Assembly (NCBI RefSeq): GCF_029395675.1
Contig: NZ_CP115184.1
Location: 124,001-188,000 of the forward strand
DNA: 64,000 nt
Source: Janibacter cremeus
Lineage (GTDB): Bacteria > Actinomycetota > Actinomycetes > Actinomycetales > Dermatophilaceae
Reading direction: 5' to 3'
Shown piece by piece: positions 56,473-64,000 of this stretch. The number at the start of each line of letters is the position of its first letter. Position 1 is the first letter of the stretch. Both the position numbers and the translations under genes were made by a program. The notes under the pieces were generated by a model. The model saw only the letters and a program-made list of their open reading frames with translations, did not search any database and was not told the DNA's origin.

Positions 56473-57927
56473 ATGACTGACCACACCACTCCCTCCGTGA
56501 TCGGTGGCCGCTACGAGCCCGTGCGACCGATCGGCCGTGGCGGCATGGGGGTCGTGTGGCTCGCGCGGGACACCGTGCTCGGTCGCTCGGTCGCCGCCAA
56601 GCAGATCGGTGACTTCCCCGGTGAGAGCCAGGGGGAGACCGACCGCGCGATGCGCGAGGCCCGCGCCGCGGCGGCCCTCAACCACCCCAACGTCGTCGCC
56701 GTCTACGACGTCGTCGAGCACGAGGGCAGCCCCTGGCTGGTCATGGAGTACGTCGCCGGACCGACGCTGGCCACGGCCGTGCGCCAGCGCGGTCCGATGA
56801 CGGCGAAGGGGGCGGCGGACCTGGGTGCGCAGCTCGCCGGGGCACTCGCCGCCGCACACCGTGCCGGGATCGTCCACCGCGACATCAAGCCCGGCAATGT
56901 CCTCATCGGCGGTGGCCTGCCCAAGCTCGGTGACTTCGGCATCGCCCGGGCCGGCGGCACGGACGAGCAGACCCCCCAGGGCGGTCTGGTCACCGGCACC
57001 CCGAACTACATGGCCCCCGAGGTCGCGGTCGGCCGACCCCACGGGGAGGCCGCCGACGTGTGGGCGCTCGGCGCGACGATCTACTTCGCCGTGGAGGGTC
57101 GCGACGCGTACCCGAGCAGGGGCAGCGCCCTCGCCACCCTGCAGGACGTCGCCTCCCAGCCACCGCGCCGGCCGGAGCGCGCCGGGCGCCTCGAGCCCGT
57201 CCTCGCCGACATGCTCGCCCGCGACCCCGCCCGCCGCGGCACGATGCTCGAGGCCCTGCGCCGTCTGGAGCCCATCGCCGCTGGTGGTGCCGACGTCCCC
57301 CCGACCACGCGCCCGGCCGGAGCGGTACCGCCGTCCGGTGCGGCCGCCACGGCCCCTGCCGCCGCGGCCGGCCCAGCACCCGACTCCGGCCGGCAGGAGA
57401 AGGGGGTCATCCCCCTTCTCCTGTGGCTGCTGCTCGGCGTCCTGGCGGTCGCGGTCATCGTCTGGGGGATCCTCTTCCTCACCCGGGGGGAGACGGCCGC
57501 GGGCTCCTCCGGAGCCGCGGTGTCCGGGCAGGAGCAGACCGCGACGCCGGGCACGTCGGCGACGACGACCAGTGCGACCTCCTCGACCAGCAGCGAGCCG
57601 ACGGGCGCGACGAGCACCGGCGAGCTCGACCTGACCGAGGAGGAGGCCACGGAGTTCATCGAGGACTACTTCGAGACCGTGACCAAGGACCGGGACGCCG
57701 CCTGGGCGATGCTCGCTCCCGAGAGGCACGACGACCGGGCGGGCTACGACGAGTTCTGGTCCGGGTACAAGAAGGTCGACGCCACGGACATCAGCGTCGA
57801 CACCGAGGCCGGGACCGTCTCCACCACGCTGGAGCTGAAGCCCGAGGACGGTGAGGAGCTGACCCGGCGCTACACCTACGAGCTCATCCGCATCGACGGC
57901 GACCTGAGGATCGCCGCCAACGACTGA
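56473..57927 (+). CDS. Transmembrane Ser/Thr protein kinase (PASTA-less, Hanks type)
   Basis: 484 residues. The kinase domain (about 14-275) has the Gly loop IGRGGMGVV, catalytic Lys in VAAKQIG, VHRDIKPGNVLI, DFGIA, GTPNYMAPEV and DVWALG, all intact, so an active kinase is expected. A Pro/Ala linker, one transmembrane helix (about 313-337, VIPLLLWLLLGVLAVAVIVWGILFL), a Ser/Thr-rich stalk and an outer domain of about 85 residues (LTEEEATEFIEDYFETVTKDRDAAWAML) resembling a NTF2/ARC6-like fold, not PASTA. The ligand is unknown. The neighbour at 57941 starts 13 nt later. Confidence 0.92.
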   Translation: MTDHTTPSVIGGRYEPVRPIGRGGMGVVWLARDTVLGRSVAAKQIGDFPGESQGETDRAMREARAAAALNHPNVVAVYDVVEHEGSPWLVMEYVAGPTLATAVRQRGPMTAKGAADLGAQLAGALAAAHRAGIVHRDIKPGNVLIGGGLPKLGDFGIARAGGTDEQTPQGGLVTGTPNYMAPEVAVGRPHGEAADVWALGATIYFAVEGRDAYPSRGSALATLQDVASQPPRRPERAGRLEPVLADMLARDPARRGTMLEALRRLEPIAAGGADVPPTTRPAGAVPPSGAAATAPAAAAGPAPDSGRQEKGVIPLLLWLLLGVLAVAVIVWGILFLTRGETAAGSSGAAVSGQEQTATPGTSATTTSATSSTSSEPTGATSTGELDLTEEEATEFIEDYFETVTKDRDAAWAMLAPERHDDRAGYDEFWSGYKKVDATDISVDTEAGTVSTTLELKPEDGEELTRRYTYELIRIDGDLRIAAND

Positions 57928-57940
57928 CCAGGAGGTCACC

Positions 57941-58240
57941 GTGCTGCTTGCCTTCTCCATCGCCCCCGCCGGCCCCGGCGAGGACGGCTCGTACGCCCCG
58001 GCGGTCGCGGCCGCCCTGCAGGTGGTCCGCGACAGTGGCCTCCCTCACGACCTCGGGTCGATGTTCACGACCATCGAGGGGGAGTGGGACGAGGTCATGG
58101 CCGTCATCAAGCAGTGCGTCGAGGCCATGGGGCCCTACGGGGACCGCGTCTCACTGGTGATGAAGGCCGACATCCGGGCCGGACGCACCGATCAGCTCAC
58201 CTCCAAGGTCGACCGGGTCGAGGGGCTCCTGCGGGACTGA
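57941..58240 (+). CDS. Thiamine-binding protein, MTH1187/YkoF family
   Basis: 99 residues from GTG 57941, with CAGGAGG 8 nt upstream. Typical family features: LLAFSIAPAGPGEDGSYAPAVAAALQVVRDSGLPHDLGSMFTTIEGEWDEVMAVIKQC broken into the beta-alpha-beta ferredoxin-like unit, and the end RVSLVMKADIRAGRTDQLTSKVDRVEGLL. Members bind thiamine or related ligands; a cytosolic carrier role is likely. Probably co-transcribed with the kinase gene. Confidence 0.85.
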   Translation: MLLAFSIAPAGPGEDGSYAPAVAAALQVVRDSGLPHDLGSMFTTIEGEWDEVMAVIKQCVEAMGPYGDRVSLVMKADIRAGRTDQLTSKVDRVEGLLRD

Positions 58241-58339
58241 CCACGTCGTGACCAATTTGTGACCTCGGGGAAACTTTGTCATCGTGGATCGTCCGCCGGC
58301 AGTGGCGGGCCGTCCTGACCCTCCACCGAAAGCAGTGAC

Positions 58340-58999
58340 ATGAGCACGCTCATCCTGCGCGTCGCCGGCTCACTCCTGGCCCTGCTCGGCCTCGTCGGAG
58401 TCGTCGTCGGCGGCTGGTTCCTCAGTGCCCTGGGCACCTCCGGCACCGCGACCTTCACCGGCGAGCCCGACCAGCGCGTCGTCGTCCTCGACCCCGACGT
58501 CCTCAACCGTGTCGACTCCCCGATCGAGGTCACCGCCACCGGCGGGGGCAGCATGTGGGCCGGAACCGCCCGCCCCTCCGACGTCGAGGCACTCCTCGGC
58601 GACGGCCCCCGGACCGAGGTCACCGGGGTCGACGTCTCCGACTGGGCGCTGAGCACCTCCGACGTGGGTGAGGGCGAGGCGAGCGACGTGCGCGGCCTCG
58701 ACATCTGGCAGTCCTCCACGAGCGGGGACGGCTCGGTCACCGCGACGGTCGACCAGGCCGAGGCACCGCAGACGCTCGTCATCGCCGCACCCGAGGGCGA
58801 GCAGGTCGAGCAGCTGGAGTACGAGGTCACCGACGACCGCTGGAGCACGATCGCGATCGTCGTGCTCGTCGCCGGCGTCGTCGTGCTGCTCCTGGGCATC
58901 GCCCTGGCCCTCGCGCCCCGCTTCCGGCGCGTGCGCCGGGACCGGCACACCCGTCCCGGCCGACCGGCAGCCACCACCCACGAGAAGGCCCACGCATGA
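58340..58999 (+). CDS. Two-helix membrane protein with extracytoplasmic domain, unknown
   Basis: 219 residues. Helix 1 (about 8-30) is directly after the start, an outer domain of about 135 residues is rich in Asp/Thr/Val (FTGEPDQRVVVLDPDVLNRVDSPIEVTATGGG), helix 2 (about 172-195), and a basic cytoplasmic tail (RFRRVRRDRHTRPGRP). No motif recognised. It overlaps the lipoprotein gene by ATGA, so the two products probably act together at the outer face of the membrane. A possible ECF-type GGAAAC...CGTC motif lies upstream (58270-58295), weak. Confidence 0.7.
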   Translation: MSTLILRVAGSLLALLGLVGVVVGGWFLSALGTSGTATFTGEPDQRVVVLDPDVLNRVDSPIEVTATGGGSMWAGTARPSDVEALLGDGPRTEVTGVDVSDWALSTSDVGEGEASDVRGLDIWQSSTSGDGSVTATVDQAEAPQTLVIAAPEGEQVEQLEYEVTDDRWSTIAIVVLVAGVVVLLLGIALALAPRFRRVRRDRHTRPGRPAATTHEKAHA

Positions 59000-59976
59000 G
59001 CCGCCGCACCCCCTTCGTCGCCACCGTCGTGGCCCTGCCGCTCGTCCTCGCCGGATGCGGCGCCGGGCCCGCCGTCGTCGGCATGCACGACGCCCCCGCC
59101 GAGAGCTCCGACGGTGCCTCGATCACCGAGGAGACCGCGACCGACGTCACCACCCGTGTGCTCGACGATGCGGCGGCCACGCGCAAGGAGGGCGGCAAGG
59201 CCTCCGAGCAGGAGCGCAAGGCGGTCTTCTCCGGTCCGGCCCTGCGTGCGACCGACGCGGCGGCCAGGAGCAAGGACGAGCAGAAGCACGCCGGCGGCGC
59301 GACCGAGGACCTGCAGGTGCTGGGCGTCAGCAGCGGGACGGAGTGGCCCCGGGCCGTGCTCGCGACCTCGCAGGTCGAGGGCACGCAGTTCCTCCACGTC
59401 CTCGTCGCGCAGGCCGCCGACCAGCCGTACCGCCTGTTCGCCGACGTGCCGATGGCGGCCGGGGCCAGCGTCCCGGCGCTGGCGCCCGTCAGCGAGGGCT
59501 CCGAGGTGACCGTCACCGACGAACCCGGCAAGGACGTGGCCCGGGCGGTCGACGCCTGGTCCGAGGGCGTCGGCCACACGCCGCCGAAGAAGGACCCCGG
59601 GGGTGTCTCCTTCGACGACGCGTTCTCGCAGGCGCTGAAGGAGAACGCCAAGGCCGAGGACGGTGACCTCGCCAACCTGGGCCGCTACCGCCAGAAGCAG
59701 TCGACGGCCGACGTGGCCTCCGTCAGCTTCGGGCTCGTCGACGGCGGGCAGCTCAGCTTCGTGCCGATGACCCGCACGGACACCATCACCGCGAGCGACA
59801 AGCTCAAGGTGCTCAAGATCGAGGACCCGGCGATCCGTCGCGTCCTCGGCGCGAACAAGGTCCGCAAGAGGCTGACGGTGGAGCACGCCGAGACTCTCGC
59901 GATGGTCATCCCGGCGAAGGGGGACGCCACGGTCGTCGGCGTCAGCGACGTGCTGCAGTCGGCCGAGGGCCGGTAG
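58996..59976 (+). CDS. Lipoprotein of unknown function
   Basis: 326 residues. A clear lipoprotein signal: basic MSRRTPF, hydrophobic core, lipobox LVLAGC (Cys21). The mature part has an Asp/Ala/Lys-rich N-terminal region followed by two similar alpha/beta halves (about 100-190 and 225-320), with no cysteine or catalytic signature. The ending VIPAKGDATVVGVSDVLQSAEG is strand-rich. Paired with the membrane protein just upstream by a 4-nt overlap. Function unknown. Confidence 0.78.
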   Translation: MSRRTPFVATVVALPLVLAGCGAGPAVVGMHDAPAESSDGASITEETATDVTTRVLDDAAATRKEGGKASEQERKAVFSGPALRATDAAARSKDEQKHAGGATEDLQVLGVSSGTEWPRAVLATSQVEGTQFLHVLVAQAADQPYRLFADVPMAAGASVPALAPVSEGSEVTVTDEPGKDVARAVDAWSEGVGHTPPKKDPGGVSFDDAFSQALKENAKAEDGDLANLGRYRQKQSTADVASVSFGLVDGGQLSFVPMTRTDTITASDKLKVLKIEDPAIRRVLGANKVRKRLTVEHAETLAMVIPAKGDATVVGVSDVLQSAEGR

Positions 59977-60024
59977 ACCTCCCCGACTTTCCCCCACCAC
60001 GCACCCGTGGGGAATGATGGGGGC

Positions 60025-60984
60025 ATGACCGATCCGACCCGTAGCCTTCGTGGAGCCGTCGACCTCTCCGGCCTCGGCGGCCAGTCCCGCCCCGACGCCG
60101 CGCGCACAGGTGCGCCGGCCACCCCTCCCACCCGGGCCGGGGGTGCCGCGCCCGCGGGTGCCAGCGCCGACGGCCTGCTGATCGAGGCCGACGACGCCTC
60201 CTTCAACCAGGTGGTCTCCCGCACCGCCGCCGTGCCCGCACTGGCGATCGTCTGGTCCTCGCAGCACCCGCAGAGCCGGACCCTGGTCGACGACGCCGTC
60301 GAGATCGCCCGCTCCCTCGAGGGACGGCTGCAGGTCGTGGCGATCGACCTCGTGAACAGCCCCGGGGTCGCCCAGGCGCTCCAGGCGCAGGAGGTCCCGC
60401 TCGCGCTCGGCCTCGTCTCCGGGCAGCCGGTGCCGCTCTTCAGCGGGCTCGTCGACAAGGAGCAGTTCCGCCAGGTCGTCGACCAGCTGCTCCAGCTCGC
60501 CGTCCAGCACGGCGTGACCGGCCGGGTCGAGACGGGTGGTGACGATGCGCCCGAGGAGACCGAGGAGGAGCTGCCGCCGCTGCACCAGGAGGCCTTCGAG
60601 GCCATCGAGCGCGACGACCTCGACGCGGCGACCGCGGCCTATGAGAAGGCCCTCGCGGAGAACCCCAAGGACACCGACGCCGAGCTCGGCCTCGCCCAGG
60701 TCGCGCTGATGAAGCGCACCCGCGGTGTGGACCTCCACGCCGCCCGGGCCGCTGCCGCAGAGAACCCGAAGGACGTCGACGCCGCCCTCGTCGTCGCCGA
60801 CATGGACGTCCTCGGCGGACACGTCGAGGACGCCTTCGTCCGGCTCATCGACCTCGTGCGCATCACCGCCGGTGACGAGCGCGAGCGGGTGAAGAACCAC
60901 CTGCTCGACCTCTTCGCCGTCGTCGGCAACCAGGACGAGCGCGTGCGCAAGGGGCGGACGACGTTGATGAGCGCGTTGTTCTGA
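60025..60984 (+). CDS. CnoX/YbbN-like thioredoxin-TPR protein lacking CxxC
   Basis: 319 residues from ATG 60025. A disordered Pro/Ala N-terminus (about 1-50) and a thioredoxin fold (about 52-160) in which the active site WCxxC is replaced by WSSQHPQS, so it cannot be a disulfide reductase. The cis-Pro region is EVPLALGLVSGQPVPLFSG. Then come TPR-like helices (about 188-319, EAFEAIERDDLDAATAAYEKALAENPKD). CnoX (YbbN) is a holdase that hands clients to GroEL/DnaK; actinobacterial versions lacking both cysteines are common. GTG 60007 is a less likely start. Confidence 0.9.
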   Translation: MTDPTRSLRGAVDLSGLGGQSRPDAARTGAPATPPTRAGGAAPAGASADGLLIEADDASFNQVVSRTAAVPALAIVWSSQHPQSRTLVDDAVEIARSLEGRLQVVAIDLVNSPGVAQALQAQEVPLALGLVSGQPVPLFSGLVDKEQFRQVVDQLLQLAVQHGVTGRVETGGDDAPEETEEELPPLHQEAFEAIERDDLDAATAAYEKALAENPKDTDAELGLAQVALMKRTRGVDLHAARAAAAENPKDVDAALVVADMDVLGGHVEDAFVRLIDLVRITAGDERERVKNHLLDLFAVVGNQDERVRKGRTTLMSALF

Positions 60985-61125
60985 GCCGGACTTCACCCGT
61001 CCCCGGGCCGAGGGTACGTTCCGGGGCGCGGGCGAAGGACGGGGTCGTCCTTGGCGCGACGTCCGCACGACTTCGGCGGATCACTCGCCTCGGTGAGGAC
61101 GGTGCGGACGTCGGCCTGAGTCGGA

Positions 61126-61290
61126 CGACCCCGCCCCTTCGCCCGCTCGGTTCGGGTTCCGGCCCGAGTCGGACGACCCCGCCCCTTCGCCCGCTCGGTT
61201 CGGGTTCCGGCCCGAGTCGGACGACCCCACCCCCCTCGCCCGCTCGGTTCGGGTTCCGGCCCGAGTCGGCCGACCCCACCCCTTCGCCTG
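61126..61290. repeat. 3.4 tandem copies of a 48-bp unit
   Basis: Units at 61126-61173, 61174-61221 and 61222-61270 plus a partial copy from 61271. The first two are identical. Each contains GGTTCGGGTTCCGGCCCGA and CCCCTTCGCCCGCTCGG. Confidence 0.9.
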
Positions 61291-61336
61291 CTCACCCCGC
61301 TCACGGACGTGCGGATGGGACCTGACGTCGATGTGT

Positions 61337-61370
61337 GCGGTTGGCCCACGTCCTACCGTGGGCCAACCGC
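61337..61370. terminator. Hairpin next to the glgB stop
   Basis: Perfect 14-bp stem GCGGTTGGCCCACG / CGTGGGCCAACCGC with a TCCTAC loop, 11 nt past the glgB stop on the minus strand. Confidence 0.65.
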
Positions 61371-61381
61371 CAACAACGACG

Positions 61382-63664
61382 TCACCCTCGGGCGGGGACG
61401 AGGTAGATGGCGCTGAGGCGGGGGGCGTCGACCTCGACCGAGAAGGGCTGGTCGTGCCACGGGCGCTCCTCGGCGGTGAGCTCGGTGCCGGCCTGGCTCG
61501 GGGAGCTCGCCGCGTCGAAGCCGCTGGTGTCGAGGGCGACGCGCCACGTGCCGCCCCGGGGGAGGCCGATGCGCAGCCGGTGGCGGTCGGTGCCGCCGAA
61601 GTTGACGACCACGACGACGACGTCCTCGACCTCCGTGCCGACCGTACCGACCGTGCCGACCGTGCCAACCGAGGCGCTCGTCCCGTCGGCGCCGCCGGCG
61701 CGAGGCGTCCCGCCGATGCCGACGGTCCCGCCGGTGCGCACGAAGGAGACGGTGTTGCCCGCGGCGTCGTCGGCGTCGAGCCAGCGGAAGCCCTCCGGAC
61801 GGTGGTCCAGCGCCCACATCGCGGGGTGCCGGGCGGCGAAGGAGTTCAGCTCGCGCACGAGCTCCTGCACGCGACGGTGGGCGGGGTGGTCGAGCAGGTG
61901 CCACTCCAGTGACCGGGCGTCGGCCCACTCCGAGGTCTGCGCGAACTCCGTGCCCATGAAGACCAGGTGCTTCCCCGGGAAGGCCCACTGGTAGGCGTAG
62001 AAGGCCCGCAGCGTCGCCAGGCGGTCAGCGTCGTCGCCGGGGATCTTGTACGGCATCGAGCCCTTGCCGTGGACGACCTCGTCGTGGCTGATCGGCAGCA
62101 GGTAGTGCTCCGCGTAGGCGTACATCATGGCGAAGGTCAGCAGGGTGTGGTGGTGCGCCCGGTTGATCGGGTCCTCGCCCAGGTAGCGCAGGGCGTCGTT
62201 CATCCACCCCATGTTCCACTTCAGGCCGAAGCCGAGCCCCCCTTCGTGCGTCGGCCGGGTCACACCCGGCCAGGCGGTCGACTCCTCGGCCACGGTGATG
62301 ATGCCGGGGGAGCGGCGGTAGGCCGTGGCGTTGACCTCCTGCAGGAGCGCGATCGCCTCGAGGTTCTCCCGGCCGCCGTGGACGTTGGGGATCCACTCGC
62401 CGGCCTCACGGGAGTAGTCGAGGTAGAGCATCGAGGCCACCCCGTCAACGCGCAGCCCGTCGATGTGGAACTCTTCGAGCCAGTACAGCGCGTTGGCGAC
62501 GAGGAAGTTGCGCACCTCCGGTCGCCCGAAGTCGAAGACGTAGCTGCCCCAGTCCGGTTGCCACCCGCGCCGCGGGTCCGGGTGCTCATAGAGCGGCAGC
62601 CCGTCGAAGCGCACGAGCGCCCACTCGTCGGTCGCGAAGTGCCCGGGGACCCAGTCGAGGATCACCCCGATGCCGGCGCCGTGCAGCGCGTCGACGAGGT
62701 GGCGGAAGTCGTCGGGGGAGCCGAAGCGTGAGTTCGGCGCGAAGTAGCTGGTGACGTGGTACCCCCACGACGGCGGGTAGGGGTGGTCCATCACCGGCAT
62801 CAGCTCGACGTGCGTGAAGCCCTGCTCGCGCACGTACGCGACGAGCTCCCGGGCCATCTCCCGGTAGGACAGCCCGGGGCGCCACGAGCCCAGGTGCACC
62901 TCGTAGATGCTCATCCGTCCCACCTGCGCGTCGCGGGTGGCCCGAGCCGCGAGCCAGGCCTCGTCCTCCCACGTGTAGGTCGAGGAGGTCACCACCGAGC
63001 CCGTCGCGGGAGCGGTCTCCGCGAGGCGGGCCATCGGGTCGGCCTTGTGCCGCAGCACGTCGTCGGCGCCCCGCACGGCGAACTTGTAGACGGTCCCGGG
63101 CCCGACGTCGGGCACGAAGAGCTCCCAGACCCCGGAGGCACCGAGGGTGCGCATCGGGTGCGCCAGCTCGTCCCAGCCGTTGAAGTCGCCGATGACGTGC
63201 ACGGCCTTCGCCCGCGGCGCCCAGACGGCGAAGGACACCCCGGTCACCGCGCCGATCGGCCCGTCGTACTCGCGCACGTGCGCCCCGAGGACGCCCCACA
63301 GCTGCTCGTGGCGGCCCTCGTTGATCAGGTGCAGGTCCATCTCGCCGAGCGTCGGCACGAAGCGGTAGGGGTCGTCCTGGACGTGCTCGAGCCCGTCCTC
63401 CCAGGTGACGAGCACCCGGTAGTCCATCGTCCGGGTCGCGTCGGCGCGCACCCCGGAGAAGATCCCGTCCTGCTCGTGGACCAGATCGGTGACGACGCCG
63501 TCCTCGAAGCGCACGCGCACCCGGGTCGCGAGCGGTCGGCGCACCCGCACGCGCAGCCCGCCGTCCTCGAGGTGCTGACCGAGGACGTCGTGCGGCTGGG
63601 AGCCGCGGCCGTGCGCGATGGCCCAGAGGGCGCCGGGCAGGGCGGAGTCGGGAATCGGTGTCAT
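61382..63664 (-). CDS. glgB: 1,4-alpha-glucan branching enzyme
   Basis: GH13 enzyme forming alpha-1,6 branches in glycogen-like glucan. 760 residues from ATG 63664. An N-terminal extra domain (about 30-110), CBM48 (about 130-220, GVSFAVWAPRAKAVHVIGDFNGWD), catalytic barrel with the nucleophile in IDGLRVDGVASMLYLDY, the acid in VAEESTAWPG and the third Asp in ISHDEVVHGKGSM, and a C-terminal beta domain. Near residues 680-700 a Gly-Thr-Val repeat insertion (GTVGTVGTVGTE) is unusual and probably a loop. It overlaps the upstream maltokinase gene (ATGA), as in GlgE-pathway operons. Confidence 0.96.
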   Translation of the reverse strand: MTPIPDSALPGALWAIAHGRGSQPHDVLGQHLEDGGLRVRVRRPLATRVRVRFEDGVVTDLVHEQDGIFSGVRADATRTMDYRVLVTWEDGLEHVQDDPYRFVPTLGEMDLHLINEGRHEQLWGVLGAHVREYDGPIGAVTGVSFAVWAPRAKAVHVIGDFNGWDELAHPMRTLGASGVWELFVPDVGPGTVYKFAVRGADDVLRHKADPMARLAETAPATGSVVTSSTYTWEDEAWLAARATRDAQVGRMSIYEVHLGSWRPGLSYREMARELVAYVREQGFTHVELMPVMDHPYPPSWGYHVTSYFAPNSRFGSPDDFRHLVDALHGAGIGVILDWVPGHFATDEWALVRFDGLPLYEHPDPRRGWQPDWGSYVFDFGRPEVRNFLVANALYWLEEFHIDGLRVDGVASMLYLDYSREAGEWIPNVHGGRENLEAIALLQEVNATAYRRSPGIITVAEESTAWPGVTRPTHEGGLGFGLKWNMGWMNDALRYLGEDPINRAHHHTLLTFAMMYAYAEHYLLPISHDEVVHGKGSMPYKIPGDDADRLATLRAFYAYQWAFPGKHLVFMGTEFAQTSEWADARSLEWHLLDHPAHRRVQELVRELNSFAARHPAMWALDHRPEGFRWLDADDAAGNTVSFVRTGGTVGIGGTPRAGGADGTSASVGTVGTVGTVGTEVEDVVVVVVNFGGTDRHRLRIGLPRGGTWRVALDTSGFDAASSPSQAGTELTAEERPWHDQPFSVEVDAPRLSAIYLVPARG

Positions 63665-64000
63665 GGGTGTGCCTCCTGGAGCAGCCGATCGATCGCCTCG
63701 ACCGGCAGGGACAGCCACGAGGGGCGGTTGCGCGCCTCGTAGACGACCTCGTAGAGAGCCTTGTCGAGGATGAAGGCGGTGAGCAGGACATCGCGCTCGC
63801 GGGGGTCGGTGCCGACCTCGCCGTAGCCGTCGAGGAAGGCCTCCTCGGCCCGCGTGGCCCACTCGCGCACGTCGACGCCCGGGGCGGTGTGGGCATCGGG
63901 CCGGGTGAGTGTCCCGGCGACGTAGTCGAGCGAGCGCAGCAGCCCGGCGACATCACGAAGGGGGGAGTCCAGGGCGTTGCGCTCGGACAGGGGGCGCAGC
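63661..64000 (-). CDS. mak: Maltokinase, C-terminal part (cut by window edge)
   Basis: The last 112 codons are visible. They read LRPLSERNALDSPLRDVAGLLRSLDYVAGTL, then RAEEAFLDGYGE and LLTAFILDKALYEVVYEARNRPSWLSLPVEAIDRLL, the standard C-terminus of actinobacterial maltokinase (Pep2/Mak). Mak phosphorylates maltose made by TreS to maltose-1-phosphate, the donor for GlgE. The ATGA overlap with glgB places both in the trehalose-to-glucan operon. GTG 63870 is only an internal codon. Confidence 0.85.
   Translation of the reverse strand, partial: LRPLSERNALDSPLRDVAGLLRSLDYVAGTLTRPDAHTAPGVDVREWATRAEEAFLDGYGEVGTDPRERDVLLTAFILDKALYEVVYEARNRPSWLSLPVEAIDRLLQEAHP

Larger units (their letters stand above)
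60985..61381. other. 397-bp convergent spacer with repeats, no gene
   Basis: Between the CnoX-like gene and glgB (convergent). Left part: inverted repeat CGACGTCCGCAC / GTGCGGACGTCGG. Middle: 48-bp tandem repeats, listed separately. Right: a hairpin next to the glgB stop. Minus-strand open frames across the repeat exist only because the unit length is a multiple of three. Confidence 0.7.

Noticed and set aside
61126..61290. CRISPR array
   Set aside because: Repeats are directly adjacent without unique spacers, and there are no cas genes.
60863..61668. Repetitive minus-strand frames with GGVVRLGPEPEPSGR-type repeats
   Set aside because: Produced by the 48-bp tandem repeat; no start signal, no conservation, and they overlap glgB.

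Overview
The window is a contiguous piece of a high-GC (about 70%) actinobacterial chromosome, most likely a member of Micrococcales close to Intrasporangiaceae. The reasons are the gene order hom-thrC-thrB-rho-rpmE-prfA-prmC-tsaC-glyA-wecA-atp, a Rho with a long Arg/Gly/Asn-rich insertion, NucS in place of MutS/MutL, a mycothiol-type maleylpyruvate isomerase fold protein, DUF2550 beside atpC, frequent GTG starts, and many genes with a TANNNT -10 box 6-9 nt before the start codon (leaderless transcripts). I see no prophage, IS element, rRNA or CRISPR array. The species cannot be fixed from sequence reading alone.

Layout. 1-6.8 kb: end of an ABC ATPase, two CNNM/CorC-type membrane proteins, a DUF559-like endonuclease-fold protein, a sodium-dependent amino-acid transporter with its MetS-type small subunit, and a LysM protein. 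6.9-13.6 kb: tRNA-Arg(CCG), then argS, lysA, hom, thrC, thrB (arginyl-tRNA, lysine and threonine synthesis). 14.1-23.0 kb: rho, rpmE, prfA, prmC, tsaC/sua5, glyA, wecA. 23.1-32.1 kb: the whole F1Fo ATP synthase locus. It is preceded by an excellent Rex-type operator. A DUF2752 gene with its own promoter separates atpD from atpC. 32.1-46.3 kb: cobalamin adenosyltransferase, ethylmalonyl-CoA mutase, 3-hydroxybutyryl-CoA dehydrogenase, crotonyl-CoA carboxylase/reductase, epimerase, thiolase and MeaB, together a nearly complete ethylmalonyl-CoA (acetate/C2 assimilation) gene set. It is interrupted by an SPFH/NfeD pair, an ECF sigma factor operon and nucS.

46.4-56.3 kb is the most unusual part. 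A LuxR-type regulator and a membrane-spanning Hsp70/actin-fold protein are transcribed away from a secreted-looking, extremely Asp/Asn/Ser-rich IniB-domain protein and two dynamin-like GTPases. This resembles the mycobacterial isoniazid-inducible iniBAC locus, but with an added Hsp70-like transmembrane protein. The first dynamin gene carries an apparent single-base frameshift near its 3' end. 56.4-61.0 kb: a Ser/Thr kinase with an extracytoplasmic domain, a thiamine-binding protein, a membrane protein/lipoprotein pair of unknown function, and a CnoX-like thioredoxin-TPR protein. 61.4-64.0 kb: glgB and the end of a maltokinase gene (GlgE/trehalose-to-glucan route).

Several families of palindromic intergenic repeats and a strongly over-represented nonamer (CGAAGGGGG) run through the window. 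All motif counts were made by eye.
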